Source: Paenibacillaceae bacterium
Lineage (GTDB): Bacteria; Bacillota; Bacilli; Paenibacillales; NBRC-103111
Length of the DNA stretch: 64,000 nt
Assembly: GCA_029256185.1 (NCBI GenBank)
Contig: JAQSYI010000016.1
Span: 62,001 to 126,000, forward strand
Reading direction: 5' to 3'
In this document: piece after piece, positions 1 through 7,951 of the stretch
Layout of the letters: every line of letters begins with the position of its first letter
Position numbering within the stretch: the stretch's first letter is position 1
Program-made: the position numbers and the translations under genes
The notes under the pieces: model-generated
What the model was told of the DNA's origin: nothing
Database searches by the model: none
The model's input: only the letters and a program-made list of their open reading frames with translations

Positions 1-161
1 TCTGTCAGGCCGAACAGGTGCTGCTGCCCCTTAAGGTCAAGGACCTTAAGCCGATCCAGGAGGGGCGCAAGCGGCTGCTTGTCTTCCCTTGCTGCCATGG
101 CTCGCTTACGGTCATCGATGTGGACCGGGATTACCTGCTCAGCGACAGGAAGCTGAGGTAG
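1..161 (+). CDS. C-terminal end of an unidentified protein (5' truncated by window edge)
   Basis: An open frame enters from the left edge with codons starting at base 3 and stops at TAG 159-161. The visible 52 residues include LLVFPCCHGSLTVIDVDRDY and end in LSDRKLR. The paired cysteines in FPCCHG could bind metal, but I do not recognise the family and give no function. It is followed by a dispersed repeat and a bidirectional terminator, consistent with a real gene end. Partial; the start lies outside the window. Confidence 0.5.
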   Translation, partial: CQAEQVLLPLKVKDLKPIQEGRKRLLVFPCCHGSLTVIDVDRDYLLSDRKLR

Positions 162-202
162 CACCGTTTTATACAAGCCAAGTCCGAGCCTTGTTATTCG
201 TT

Positions 203-278
203 GGATAAACGCCTGACGGCGTCCCTGGCAGCCGTGCGTTTGTCAAGAAGCCGAACCGCTTCCCCGTTCATACTTGCA
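203..278 (+). repeat. Dispersed intergenic repeat, copy A
   Basis: This segment shares ordered conserved blocks with 60127-60207: GGATAAA, GGCGTCC, CGTGCGTTTG, AGAAG, GCTTCCCCG and ACTTGCA, separated by variable spacers of similar length. Its first block can fold as GGA-bulge-CGCC/GGCG-TCC with a UGAC loop. Both copies sit just beyond the terminator of a minus-strand gene. A fragment of the first block recurs at 45956-45977. Function unknown; it may be a small mobile repeat or a structured RNA. Confidence 0.65.
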
Positions 279-289
279 GAGACATGGAC

Positions 290-337
290 AAATAACCGCA
301 ACCCCTCCGGGCATACCGGGACGGGTTGCGGTTATTT
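290..337. terminator. Bidirectional terminator hairpin
   Basis: Perfect 15-bp inverted repeat, arms 290-304 and 323-337 (AAATAACCGCAACCC and its complement), 18-nt loop. It lies between the plus-strand partial gene ending at 161 and the minus-strand DUF2225 gene ending at 356, so it can serve both. Confidence 0.75.
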
Positions 338-355
338 GGGGATCGGGCCTTCGGA

Positions 356-1072
356 TCAGCCTTGCTTCTGGCTTCGCATCTCCTCAGGCAGATCCAGCCG
401 GGCCTCCAGCATATTCTCCCGCGTCTCGGCCCACTGCTCCCGGCTCGCACGGATCATCGCCGAATCCATAATCTGCTTGTCATTGATTACTCTGGAAAAC
501 CATCTGACCGCCTCGTAGTAATTGCCGATCCGCCTGTTCAGCTCCCCGATTAGATACATGAGCCGGGCGTTGTTCACTTCCGGAGAGCCCTCATTCTCAT
601 ATACCAGCACGTAGGAATCAAGGGCAAATTGGAGGAAGCGGTTCTCCTGCTCCTTGTCCCCCTTCTCCCTGTAGAGCCAGGCAATATGATGAAGCAGCCC
701 GGACATGACCCGATCCTTCTCCCCCTTGATCTGGGCACAGAGCAGGGCCAGCTTGTACGTCTGCAAGGCATCCTCCCATGTACGCTGGCCGCCGTAATCC
801 TTGGCGGTCCAGTTAACGCGGACGCGCAGCTCGAATTCGCTTTTGTGATCGGCCGCCAGCTTGTCCGAGAAGCTCTCTGTGGTGGAGAAACCGCACTGCG
901 GGCATACCCGGACCACGTAATAATCCGGATTGGTCAGCTTGTATCTTACATTGAAGTCCGAATCCGTTCCGGTTGCCTTCTTGAAGCTGGGCCGGACTCT
1001 GGACGTCTCAAATTCATATCCGCAGCAAATGCAATTCACCTTAATTTGATAAATAGGTTCTACTCCGTTCAT
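356..1072 (-). CDS. DUF2225 family protein
   Basis: A 238-residue protein of the DUF2225 family. Cysteine pairs that probably bind zinc lie near residues 14-17 (CICC) and 57-60 (CPQC); the C-terminal half is helical with tetratricopeptide-like character. An upstream in-frame extension exists, but ATG at 1072 is preferred because GGAAGGAG lies just upstream and MNGVEPIYQIKV is the usual family start. The family is common in spore-forming Firmicutes and its function is unknown. It is transcribed away from ylbJ and ends next to a strong terminator. Confidence 0.85.
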   Translation of the reverse strand: MNGVEPIYQIKVNCICCGYEFETSRVRPSFKKATGTDSDFNVRYKLTNPDYYVVRVCPQCGFSTTESFSDKLAADHKSEFELRVRVNWTAKDYGGQRTWEDALQTYKLALLCAQIKGEKDRVMSGLLHHIAWLYREKGDKEQENRFLQFALDSYVLVYENEGSPEVNNARLMYLIGELNRRIGNYYEAVRWFSRVINDKQIMDSAMIRASREQWAETRENMLEARLDLPEEMRSQKQG

Positions 1073-1306
1073 GCCGGCTCTTCTCCTTCCAATAAGCAAC
1101 ATGCCAAATACTCCATAATTTTTATTGTAGCACAAACCCGGACAAATGACTCCTTCAAGTAACGCCAGAGCTGTGAACGCCGTTCTCCTTCCGCCCTTTT
1201 TGCCGGCCGCAGGAATTCTCCATAAAATCGTCGCATGCCAGGGGGGCATGTCTGCACCCCCAGGCTCATAATATGTAACTATCCTGCACATCCGAAGGAG
1301 GACCGT

Positions 1307-2539
1307 ATGCTGCGTATATTGAAGTGGAATCCCCTGGCAGCCGCCGGAATCGTCATCCTTGCCTTTATTGTTATGCTTCTGCTCTATCCTGTGGAGAGTA
1401 TACATGCTTCAATCCGCGGTATATTGATCTGGTGGGATGTGCTGTTTCCCTCCCTGTTCCCGTTCCTCGTCATAGCGGAGCTTATGCTCGGCTTCGGCGT
1501 AGTCCATTTCTTCGGCGCTCTGTTGGACCCGCTCATGCGTCCGTTGTTCCGGGTTCCCGGCATCGGAGGCTTCGTCATGACCATGGGCTTCGCCTCCGGC
1601 TATCCCATGGCCGCCAGGCTTACCTCCCAGCTATGGGATCAGAAGCTGATCAACCGGGAAGAAGGGGAGCGGCTGGTGGCCTTCTCCACAACCTCGGACC
1701 CGATTTTCCTGATCGGCGCTGTTTCCGTGGGCTTCTTTCATGATCCGGGCATTGCCCTGATTCTGGCCGTGGCCCATTACGGGACGGCTGTGCTTGTAGG
1801 ACTCCTGATGCGTTTTCACGGCAAGGGAACCATGTCCGCCCCCGCCCAGGAAAAGGTCCGGGGCAAGCTGATTGCACGTTCCTTCCGGGCCATGCATGAG
1901 GCCCGGCTTAAGGACGGGCGCCCCTTTGGCCTGATGCTTCGGCAGGCTGTACAGAGTTCGATCCAGTTGGTATTCGTGATTGGCGGCCTGGTCGTATTTG
2001 CCTCAACGGTTTTGGAGATGCTCTCCATCAGCAATATACTGCACCAATGCCATGCAGCCGCGGAAGCCTTGCTTAAGCTGGTGGGATTCCCCGCGGAATT
2101 GGCCTATTCCCTTGTGGATGGCGCGTTTGAGGTTACGCTTGGGGCCAAAGCGGCAGGAGGAGCTTCTATTCCCATGGTGTATAAAGCTGCCGCGGGAGCG
2201 TTCATCCTGTCGTGGGCAGGTCTGTCCGTGCATGCCCAGATTATCAGCCTGCTGCACCGGACAGACCTCCGTTATGGACCGTTTATTATCGCCCGGCTGA
2301 CCCATTCCGCTTTATCTGCAATAGCCGTATTGCTTTTATGGCAGGCGCTTGCCCCCTCTGCAGAGCCGGACCTCTCTGTCTGGGCCGCTTGGACCGACCA
2401 ATACAGGCCCGAGGGAATCATCCGCTTCTGGTCTGTTCCCGGATCCGCGTTTTCTGTCCTGGCCTTGACAGCTGCAGGATGTTTATTGGCAGTCTTTTGT
2501 CAGATTTGTCTGAAAATAAAGCAGTCTTTTGGAAAATAA
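1307..2539 (+). CDS. ylbJ: Sporulation integral membrane protein YlbJ
   Basis: A 410-residue polytopic membrane protein closely matching YlbJ of spore formers in length (about 408) and in motifs such as LFPSLFPFLVIAEL and GFASGYPMAARL. In Bacillus subtilis ylbJ is a sigma-E-dependent gene needed for heat-resistant spores; it belongs to the nucleoside recognition (Gate) membrane family, and its substrate is unknown. ATG 1307 is chosen over upstream in-frame starts because GAAGGAGG ends 5 nt before it. Its start is divergent from DUF2225, and glgP follows on the same strand after about 90 bp. Confidence 0.93.
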   Translation: MLRILKWNPLAAAGIVILAFIVMLLLYPVESIHASIRGILIWWDVLFPSLFPFLVIAELMLGFGVVHFFGALLDPLMRPLFRVPGIGGFVMTMGFASGYPMAARLTSQLWDQKLINREEGERLVAFSTTSDPIFLIGAVSVGFFHDPGIALILAVAHYGTAVLVGLLMRFHGKGTMSAPAQEKVRGKLIARSFRAMHEARLKDGRPFGLMLRQAVQSSIQLVFVIGGLVVFASTVLEMLSISNILHQCHAAAEALLKLVGFPAELAYSLVDGAFEVTLGAKAAGGASIPMVYKAAAGAFILSWAGLSVHAQIISLLHRTDLRYGPFIIARLTHSALSAIAVLLLWQALAPSAEPDLSVWAAWTDQYRPEGIIRFWSVPGSAFSVLALTAAGCLLAVFCQICLKIKQSFGK

Positions 2540-2631
2540 TGCGCCCAATTGTTCGCCAGCGGAGATTTTCCACCCGCCTCTGTGGTAAAATAAAGGAGTT
2601 TCCGATCGAACAAACCAAAGAGGTGGTAAAC

Positions 2632-5175
2632 ATGAGCAACAGCATATCCATTTCCTTGCCTGAGAGCTTAACCCGACTGGAAGAACTAGCCTATAACATG
2701 TGGTTTTCCTGGAATGAAGACGCCCTGGAGCTGTTCCATTCCGTGAACCCCGCCAAGTGGGAGGAAGTATACCACAACCCGGTTCGCCTTCTTCAGGAGA
2801 CCTCCTCCGAAACGTTCCTTATGCTTGCGGCAGATGAAACCTTTCTGGAGCTGTACGGTCGGGTAACCGCCCAATGGGATGAATATGTGAACCGGAGCAC
2901 CTGGTTTGCCCAAGCTTATCCCCAATTGGTCCAGAAGAAAATTGCTTATTTCTCTGCGGAATTCGGTTTTCATGAATCCATGCCCATCTATTCGGGAGGC
3001 TTGGGCATTCTGGCCGGAGACCACTGCAAGTCGGCCAGTGATCTGGGATTGCCCTTGGTTGCAGTAGGACTCATGTATAAACGCGGATATTTTAACCAGA
3101 AAATCGATGCACATGGCGGACAGATTACCGAACAGATCACCTATGATTTCGATAAGCTGGCGATCAAGCCTGCTTGCAAAGGAACCGAGGAGCTCTATGT
3201 TTCCGTGGATCTTCCCAACCGCAGCATCCGCCTGAAGGTATGGACCATTATGGTGGGAACCGTCCCCTTATACCTGCTGGATGCGGATATCGAAAGCAAT
3301 AACTACGACGACCGCCTGCTGACGGCCCAACTGTATGGGGGTAATCAGGATACCCGGATTCAACAGGAAATTATCCTGGGCATCGGCGGAATTGCTGCGC
3401 TGCGGGCGCTTGGACTATATCCCTTTGCCTATCATATCAACGAAGGCCATGCCGCCTTTCTATCCCTTGAACGCATCAGAGAGCACATCCATGGCGGGCT
3501 TACCTTCGCCGCTGCCTTGGAGATGGTCCGGGCCAGCACCCTGTTCACCACACACACACCGGTTCCTGCGGGTCATGACGCCTTTGCCATGGGCATGTTC
3601 GAGCACTATCTCGGTCCCATGCTGGCCTCCCTCCCCAACGACCGCCAATCCATTATCCAGCTGGGACTGGACCGGAGCAAGAATGTATACAATATGACTT
3701 ACTTGGCCATGAATACAGCCACCCTGCGCAACGGCGTCAGCAAGCTGCACGGCGAGGTCTCCCGCGAGATGTTCCGCGGCTTCCACAGCAACCTGAGCGC
3801 AAGCGAGGTGCCTATCGGCTACATTACCAACGGGGTGCATCTCCGAACATGGATGGCCCGCGAGATGAAGGAGCTGTTGGACCGCTTCTTGCCTGGCACC
3901 TGGAGGAACAATCAGGTTAATCAGGATCAGTGGGGCTCCGTCGGCCTGATTCCGCCGGAGACACTGTGGTCTGTCCACAGCAGCCTGAAGGAGCGCCTGA
4001 TCGGCTTTGCCCGCAGCAATCTGCAGGAGCAGCGCCGCCGAAACGGGGAAACTGCGGAGCGGATTGAAGAGGTAGCCGGCTTCCTGAATCCCAAAGCATT
4101 GACAATCGGCTTCGCTCGGCGATTCGCCACTTACAAGCGGGCCACTCTCATATTCAGCGACCATGAACGTCTGGACAGGCTGATTAATCATCCGAAGAAC
4201 CCCGTCCAGTTCATCTTCGCCGGCAAGGCCCATCCTGCCGACCATCCCGGCCAGGATCTGATCCGCACCATTTACCAATTGTCCCAGACGGAGCGGTTCC
4301 GCGGCAAGATTGTGCTTTTGGAGAATTATGATATGAATATGGCCCGCCACCTGGTCCAGGGAGTAGACATCTGGCTCAATAACCCGCTTCGCCCCTATGA
4401 AGCAAGCGGCACCAGCGGGGAGAAAGCGGCCTTGAACGGCGTTATCAACTTCAGCGTGCTGGATGGCTGGTGGGAAGAAGGGTACGACGGAGAGAACGGT
4501 TGGGCGATCCAGGCTGACAAGCGGGCAGACTTGCAGACCCAGGAACAGCAGAATATGGAATCTCTGTATTCCCTGCTGGAGCAGTCCATTGTACCTCTGT
4601 ATTACAACCGGAGCATTAATCCGGATGTGCCTGTGGAATGGGTCAACAAGATGAAGCATTCCATCGCTAGCCTCGCCCCGGTCTATAACACCGACCGTAT
4701 GGTCCAGGATTACGCCGATGCCTTCTATAGCAGGATCATCATGCGGGCCGATCACTTCAGCTCCAATAATTATAAAGCGGCTATCCGGATGGCGGGCTAC
4801 AAGCAATTCATCCATGCCAACTGGGGGGATGTGAAGATAATCAGCATCGAGGATCCCACGCCAACGGCAAGCTTTAGGGATTCCATTGAACGGAAGCTGC
4901 AAAAGCCTGTGAGCGTCACTATTCACTTGGGAGAAATTTGGCATAAGGATATAGCCGTGGAGGCCCTTTATTGGGAAGAGCAGACAGATGGAACATGGGA
5001 TACCATTGTGGTCCCTTTCCTCCAGTTCGGTGAAGCCGTGTCGCCGGGTACCTACAGATTTGAAGGCCAAATGCCCGCTCACTTGAGGCATGGTCCCCAC
5101 TACCAGTTCCGTATCCGGCCCATCAGTCCCGATTTTGCCCATGATTTTGAGCTCACGGAAATCACGACGATGTAA
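2632..5175 (+). CDS. glgP: Alpha-glucan phosphorylase (GT35, long GlgP type)
   Basis: An 847-residue glucan phosphorylase of the AgpA/maltodextrin type: an N-terminal DUF3417 segment (roughly residues 10-120) then the GT35 core. It releases glucose-1-phosphate from alpha-1,4-glucans with pyridoxal phosphate. EASGTSGEKAALNG near residue 590 is the equivalent of the PLP-lysine loop. ATG 2632 follows AGAGGTGG and fits MSNSISISLPESL; longer upstream readings overlap ylbJ and are rejected. No other glycogen genes are nearby, so it is an orphan here, probably with its own promoter between ylbJ and the start. A terminator follows. Confidence 0.93.
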   Translation: MSNSISISLPESLTRLEELAYNMWFSWNEDALELFHSVNPAKWEEVYHNPVRLLQETSSETFLMLAADETFLELYGRVTAQWDEYVNRSTWFAQAYPQLVQKKIAYFSAEFGFHESMPIYSGGLGILAGDHCKSASDLGLPLVAVGLMYKRGYFNQKIDAHGGQITEQITYDFDKLAIKPACKGTEELYVSVDLPNRSIRLKVWTIMVGTVPLYLLDADIESNNYDDRLLTAQLYGGNQDTRIQQEIILGIGGIAALRALGLYPFAYHINEGHAAFLSLERIREHIHGGLTFAAALEMVRASTLFTTHTPVPAGHDAFAMGMFEHYLGPMLASLPNDRQSIIQLGLDRSKNVYNMTYLAMNTATLRNGVSKLHGEVSREMFRGFHSNLSASEVPIGYITNGVHLRTWMAREMKELLDRFLPGTWRNNQVNQDQWGSVGLIPPETLWSVHSSLKERLIGFARSNLQEQRRRNGETAERIEEVAGFLNPKALTIGFARRFATYKRATLIFSDHERLDRLINHPKNPVQFIFAGKAHPADHPGQDLIRTIYQLSQTERFRGKIVLLENYDMNMARHLVQGVDIWLNNPLRPYEASGTSGEKAALNGVINFSVLDGWWEEGYDGENGWAIQADKRADLQTQEQQNMESLYSLLEQSIVPLYYNRSINPDVPVEWVNKMKHSIASLAPVYNTDRMVQDYADAFYSRIIMRADHFSSNNYKAAIRMAGYKQFIHANWGDVKIISIEDPTPTASFRDSIERKLQKPVSVTIHLGEIWHKDIAVEALYWEEQTDGTWDTIVVPFLQFGEAVSPGTYRFEGQMPAHLRHGPHYQFRIRPISPDFAHDFELTEITTM

Positions 5176-5195
5176 GAAGAGCAGCTCCTCCAGGT

Positions 5196-5254
5196 AAAAG
5201 CGGCCCCGGTCGCTTTTCACCCCCTTCAGCCGTTCCCTTCGGGGAGCGGTTTTT
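5196..5254 (+). terminator. Terminator after glgP (two hairpins)
   Basis: The first small hairpin pairs AAAAGCG 5196-5202 with CGCTTTT 5211-5217. The second pairs CCGTTCCC 5230-5237 with GGGAGCGG 5242-5249 around a TTCG loop and is followed by TTTTT 5250-5254, a canonical intrinsic terminator. Confidence 0.8.
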
Positions 5255-5416
5255 GGTGCGGCGATTATTTTACCCTTGCCCGATTGCGCCCGGACCCCAG
5301 TTTGTTTATAGATTGCGGCGTAAAGCCCCTCTCTTTAGATATGGGGATGAAAGCCACTATCATGAAACACTCGCATTAGATATATGCAAACTATCTAACG
5401 TATTGGTATACTGTTC

Positions 5417-5650
5417 TTGAGGCGAACACCCATTTCCAGAACGGTAGACAGCACTAACAAGGCAGTGTACGACTGCAACTATCACATTGTGTTCTGCCCG
5501 AAATATCGGCGTAAGGTGCATACAGCTCCCATCGACGCAAGGCTAAAAGAACTGCTGAAGAGTAAGGACGAACAGCTATTTTGTCGCACCGTCGGCAGCG
5601 TATCGCTTGAAACCGTGAAACTGTACATTGAGCAGCAAAAGGAGCGTTGA
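5417..5650 (+). pseudogene. tnpA: Truncated IS200/IS605 transposase TnpA
   Basis: A 77-residue reading frame from TTG 5417. Residues from STNKAVYDCNYHIVFCPKYR match the N-terminus of Y1 HUH transposases, and GSVSLETVKLYIEQQKER matches their extreme C-terminus, but the middle (normally about 60 residues, with the HUH pair and the catalytic tyrosine helix) is missing through an in-frame internal deletion. Intact enzymes are about 130-150 residues. The last codons overlap the tnpB start. It should be inactive. Confidence 0.85.
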
Positions 5651-6735
5651 CGGGGATGCGGATTTCTTACAAATATCGGCTGTATCCGAACAAGGAGCAG
5701 CACAAGAGGCTGGATTTCACCTTGGAACGTTGCCGACTGCTATACAATCGCTTGCTGGATGAGCGTATTCACGCTTATCGAGACGAAGGAAAGAGCCTTA
5801 CCTATTACGATCAGGCAAACACGTTTAATGAACGTAAAGAGGAGATTCCAGCACTCAAGCACGTGCACTCTCAAGTGCTGCAGGATGTTGCCAAGCGCTT
5901 GGACAAGGCGTTTCAGTCGTTCTTTCGTCGTGTGAAAAACGGAGAGAAGCCAGGCTTCCCCCGTTTCAAACCGCCACAGCGCTATGACAGCTTCACCTTT
6001 CCGCAAGGCGGGTATAAGCTGGAGGGCAACACCCTCAAGCTGTCCAAGATCGGAAACGTAAAGATCAAGCTGCACCGTCCAGTGGAAGGGCTGATCAAAA
6101 CCTGTACGATCATCCAGAAGAACGGCAAGGTTTACGCTTGTCTGTCAGCAGAAGTGCAACCGAAGCAGCTCCCAGCATATACGGATGCCGTAGGCGTTGA
6201 TCTGGGTGTGAAGACGCTGGCCGTTACATCAGACGGAGACTATTTTGAGTCGCCTGCCTACCTCCGCAAGTCAGAGAAGCATCTGACACGTCTCCAGCGT
6301 TGCGTTAGTCGCAAGAAGAACGGCTCGAACCGCCGCAAGAAGGCGGTACGCGTACTGGCTCGGCTGCATGAACGTGTAGCCAACCAGCGCAAGGATTACG
6401 CCCACAAAGTAAGCCGTCAGCTTGTAAATCGCTACGGACTGATCGCATTCGAGGACTTAAACGTAGTGGGCATGACGAAGAACCATCATTTAGCCAAGAG
6501 CATCGTGGACAGCGGCTGGAGTCAACTTGTCGTCTTCACCACCTACAAGGCTGAGAGCGCCGGTAGAATTGTGAAACAGGTGGACCCTCGCCATACGTCA
6601 CAGCTTTGCTCGAATTGCGGTGTGATCGTTAAAAAACAGCTCAAGGATCGGAAGCATTGCTGTCCCAATTGCGGATACACGGCAGACAGAGACGAAAACG
6701 CGGCTGTTAACATCCTGAAACGAGCAACCGCCTAG
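5647..6735 (+). CDS. tnpB: TnpB, RNA-guided nuclease of IS200/IS605
   Basis: A 362-residue TnpB with every hallmark in place: helix-turn-helix-like N-terminus, RuvC-I aspartate in GVDLGVKTL (about residue 190), RuvC-II glutamate in IAFEDLNV (about 275), zinc ribbon CSNCG...CPNCG, and RuvC-III aspartate in DRDENAAVNIL (about 347). TnpB proteins are omega-RNA-guided DNA nucleases, ancestors of Cas12, that keep the element in place after excision. The start is TTG 5647, overlapping the tnpA stop, or ATG 5656. All catalytic residues survive although the partner transposase is dead. Confidence 0.93.
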   Translation: MTGMRISYKYRLYPNKEQHKRLDFTLERCRLLYNRLLDERIHAYRDEGKSLTYYDQANTFNERKEEIPALKHVHSQVLQDVAKRLDKAFQSFFRRVKNGEKPGFPRFKPPQRYDSFTFPQGGYKLEGNTLKLSKIGNVKIKLHRPVEGLIKTCTIIQKNGKVYACLSAEVQPKQLPAYTDAVGVDLGVKTLAVTSDGDYFESPAYLRKSEKHLTRLQRCVSRKKNGSNRRKKAVRVLARLHERVANQRKDYAHKVSRQLVNRYGLIAFEDLNVVGMTKNHHLAKSIVDSGWSQLVVFTTYKAESAGRIVKQVDPRHTSQLCSNCGVIVKKQLKDRKHCCPNCGYTADRDENAAVNILKRATA

Positions 6736-6828
6736 AAACCATTCGGCTCGGATGGAGCCTTCGGGGAGAGCGCCGGGTTGCCGGACTCGTTGGACCGAGA
6801 AGCCCCTGCTTTAGCTATGGGGAGTCAT
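6690..6828 (+). ncRNA. Candidate omega-RNA (right-end guide RNA scaffold)
   Basis: TnpB guide RNAs are made from the 3' end of tnpB through the right end of the element. Here the tail after the stop codon folds into several short stems, for example GGCTC/GAGCC, CTCG/CGAG and the right-end CCCC/GGGG hairpin at 6803-6822, and stops near 6828. The guide would be the flanking host sequence that follows. The 5' boundary is a guess; this rests on family knowledge plus the visible stems. Confidence 0.45.
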
Positions 6829-6844
6829 CACGATGGATATATTC

Positions 6845-6895
6845 TTCAGCTTATGCTTTCGATGCCAGCTTTCCTTACGGAAAGCTTTTAGGAGG
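6845..6895 (+). promoter_or_regulatory. nadK leader hairpin motif (shared with queF)
   Basis: Upstream of nadK, GCTTTCGATGCC is followed by an 8-bp hairpin, AGCTTTCC-TTAC-GGAAAGCT, then TTTTAGGAGG, which contains the ribosome binding site. The same layout with a different but still paired stem lies before queF (20650-20693). Conserved flanks with a compensating stem suggest an RNA element rather than chance. It matches no riboswitch class I can name. Confidence 0.5.
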
Positions 6896-6902
6896 AGCTC
6901 CC

Positions 6903-7715
6903 TTGAATTATTACGTTGTTGACCGGGGTGATGACGAGTCCCGCCGGATCGCCGCCGCGTTTGATGAATTGGCGTTAAGCTATGGCATGAACATAAGCCG
7001 CGAGTCGCCCGACATCGTTATCACTATTGGGGGAGACGGGACCATGCTCCAGGCTTTTCACCAGTTCCGCCATCAGCTGGAGGAAACCTCATTCGTAGGC
7101 ATTCACACCGGCCATCTGGGCTTCTTCGCCGACTGGATGCCCTCCGAGATTGGAGAACTGGTCGCCTTGATGAATACCCCCCCGGAGGAGAGCAAGCGCA
7201 GGCTGGTGCTGTATCCTCTGGTGGAGGTGGAGATAGAGGAGCATTCGGGGAATAAGGAAACCTTCCTGGCGATGAATGAATTTACCTTGAAGGGAATCGA
7301 TTCCACTCTGGTTGCCCAGCTTCATATCAATGACGAAATGTTCGAGATGTTCCGGGGGGACGGCATCTGCATCTCCACTCCGTGCGGGAGCACCGCCTAC
7401 AATAAAAGTCTGGGAGGAGCGCTGCTCCACCCTTCCATAGAGGCGATCCAGATCGCCGAGATTTCTTCCATCAACAACCGGGTATACCGGACCCTGGGCT
7501 CTTCCATGATCATGCCGAAGCATCATCATTGCGATATATATCCCCGGTCCAACGGACGCTTTCTTTTGTCGGTGGATCATCTGCATTCCCAGAAGGAGGA
7601 TATCGTATCCATCCGCTGCCAGGTGTCCAAGGAGCGGATCCGCTTCGCCCGCTTCCGCCCTTTCCCTTTCTGGAGCCGGGTACGCGAGGCGTTCATCGGC
7701 CACGATATGAATTAA
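6903..7715 (+). CDS. nadK: NAD kinase
   Basis: A 270-residue NAD kinase, phosphorylating NAD to NADP with ATP or polyphosphate in the cytoplasm. The signature GGDGT is at residues 43-47, the substrate motif NEF occurs in FLAMNEFTLK, and CGSTAYNKSLGG is the conserved C-terminal-domain loop. It resembles the second B. subtilis enzyme (YtdI/PpnKB). The start is TTG 6903 behind AGGAGGAG. It is monocistronic: an IS element precedes it and a terminator shared with yutD follows. The unusual hairpin leader is described separately. Confidence 0.93.
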   Translation: MNYYVVDRGDDESRRIAAAFDELALSYGMNISRESPDIVITIGGDGTMLQAFHQFRHQLEETSFVGIHTGHLGFFADWMPSEIGELVALMNTPPEESKRRLVLYPLVEVEIEEHSGNKETFLAMNEFTLKGIDSTLVAQLHINDEMFEMFRGDGICISTPCGSTAYNKSLGGALLHPSIEAIQIAEISSINNRVYRTLGSSMIMPKHHHCDIYPRSNGRFLLSVDHLHSQKEDIVSIRCQVSKERIRFARFRPFPFWSRVREAFIGHDMN

Positions 7716-7890
7716 GTTTCCGAATTTTCGTGCCATCTGCCGCGGAATAAGTCCGGGAGTTCCTCTTGCCCTCGTTAGTGTTAAATCAACAACTGGCTGA
7801 CTCCCATGAACGGGTTCCCCCGGATCTGCCCGTTTGTTCCGTTTGGTTGGTTTACGTTGTTTACTCATTGATTGGTCGTGTCGTAGAGAA

Positions 7891-7932
7891 AAGGACCCGA
7901 TTCCCCAAATTGTAACGGGAAATCAGGTCCTT
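7891..7932. terminator. Bidirectional terminator between nadK and yutD
   Basis: Arms AAGGACCCGATTCCC 7891-7905 and GGGAAATCAGGTCCTT 7917-7932 pair with minor irregularities, with T-rich flanks on both sides. It sits 20 nt beyond the yutD stop on the minus strand. The 175 bases between nadK and this hairpin show no convincing gene. Confidence 0.75.
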
Positions 7933-7951
7933 CTTTGCTGAAGCCAAGGAG

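Larger units (their letters stand above)
5310..6828 (+). mobile_element. IS200/IS605-family element (tnpB with degenerate tnpA)
   Basis: The element holds a tnpA remnant, a full tnpB and characteristic subterminal palindromes. Left-end hairpin: CCCC 5326-5329 to GGGG 5343-5346 around TCTCTTTAGATAT. Right-end hairpin: CCCC 6803-6806 to GGGG 6819-6822 around TGCTTTAGCTAT. Both hairpins follow (A)AAGCCCCT. TTTAT at 5305-5309 is a plausible target/TAM motif next to the left end. The ends are inferred to within several bases. TnpA is gutted, so the copy should be immobile unless helped in trans. It landed just upstream of nadK. Confidence 0.8.

Noticed and set aside
3460..5220. Long open frame antisense to glgP
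   Set aside because: It mirrors codon bias of the strongly supported phosphorylase, has no family motifs and no ribosome binding site.
7089..7868. Minus-strand frame starting MSKQRKPTKRNKRAD upstream of yutD terminator
   Set aside because: The first residues look like a small basic protein, but there is no Shine-Dalgarno site and the frame runs into nadK antisense without a stop.
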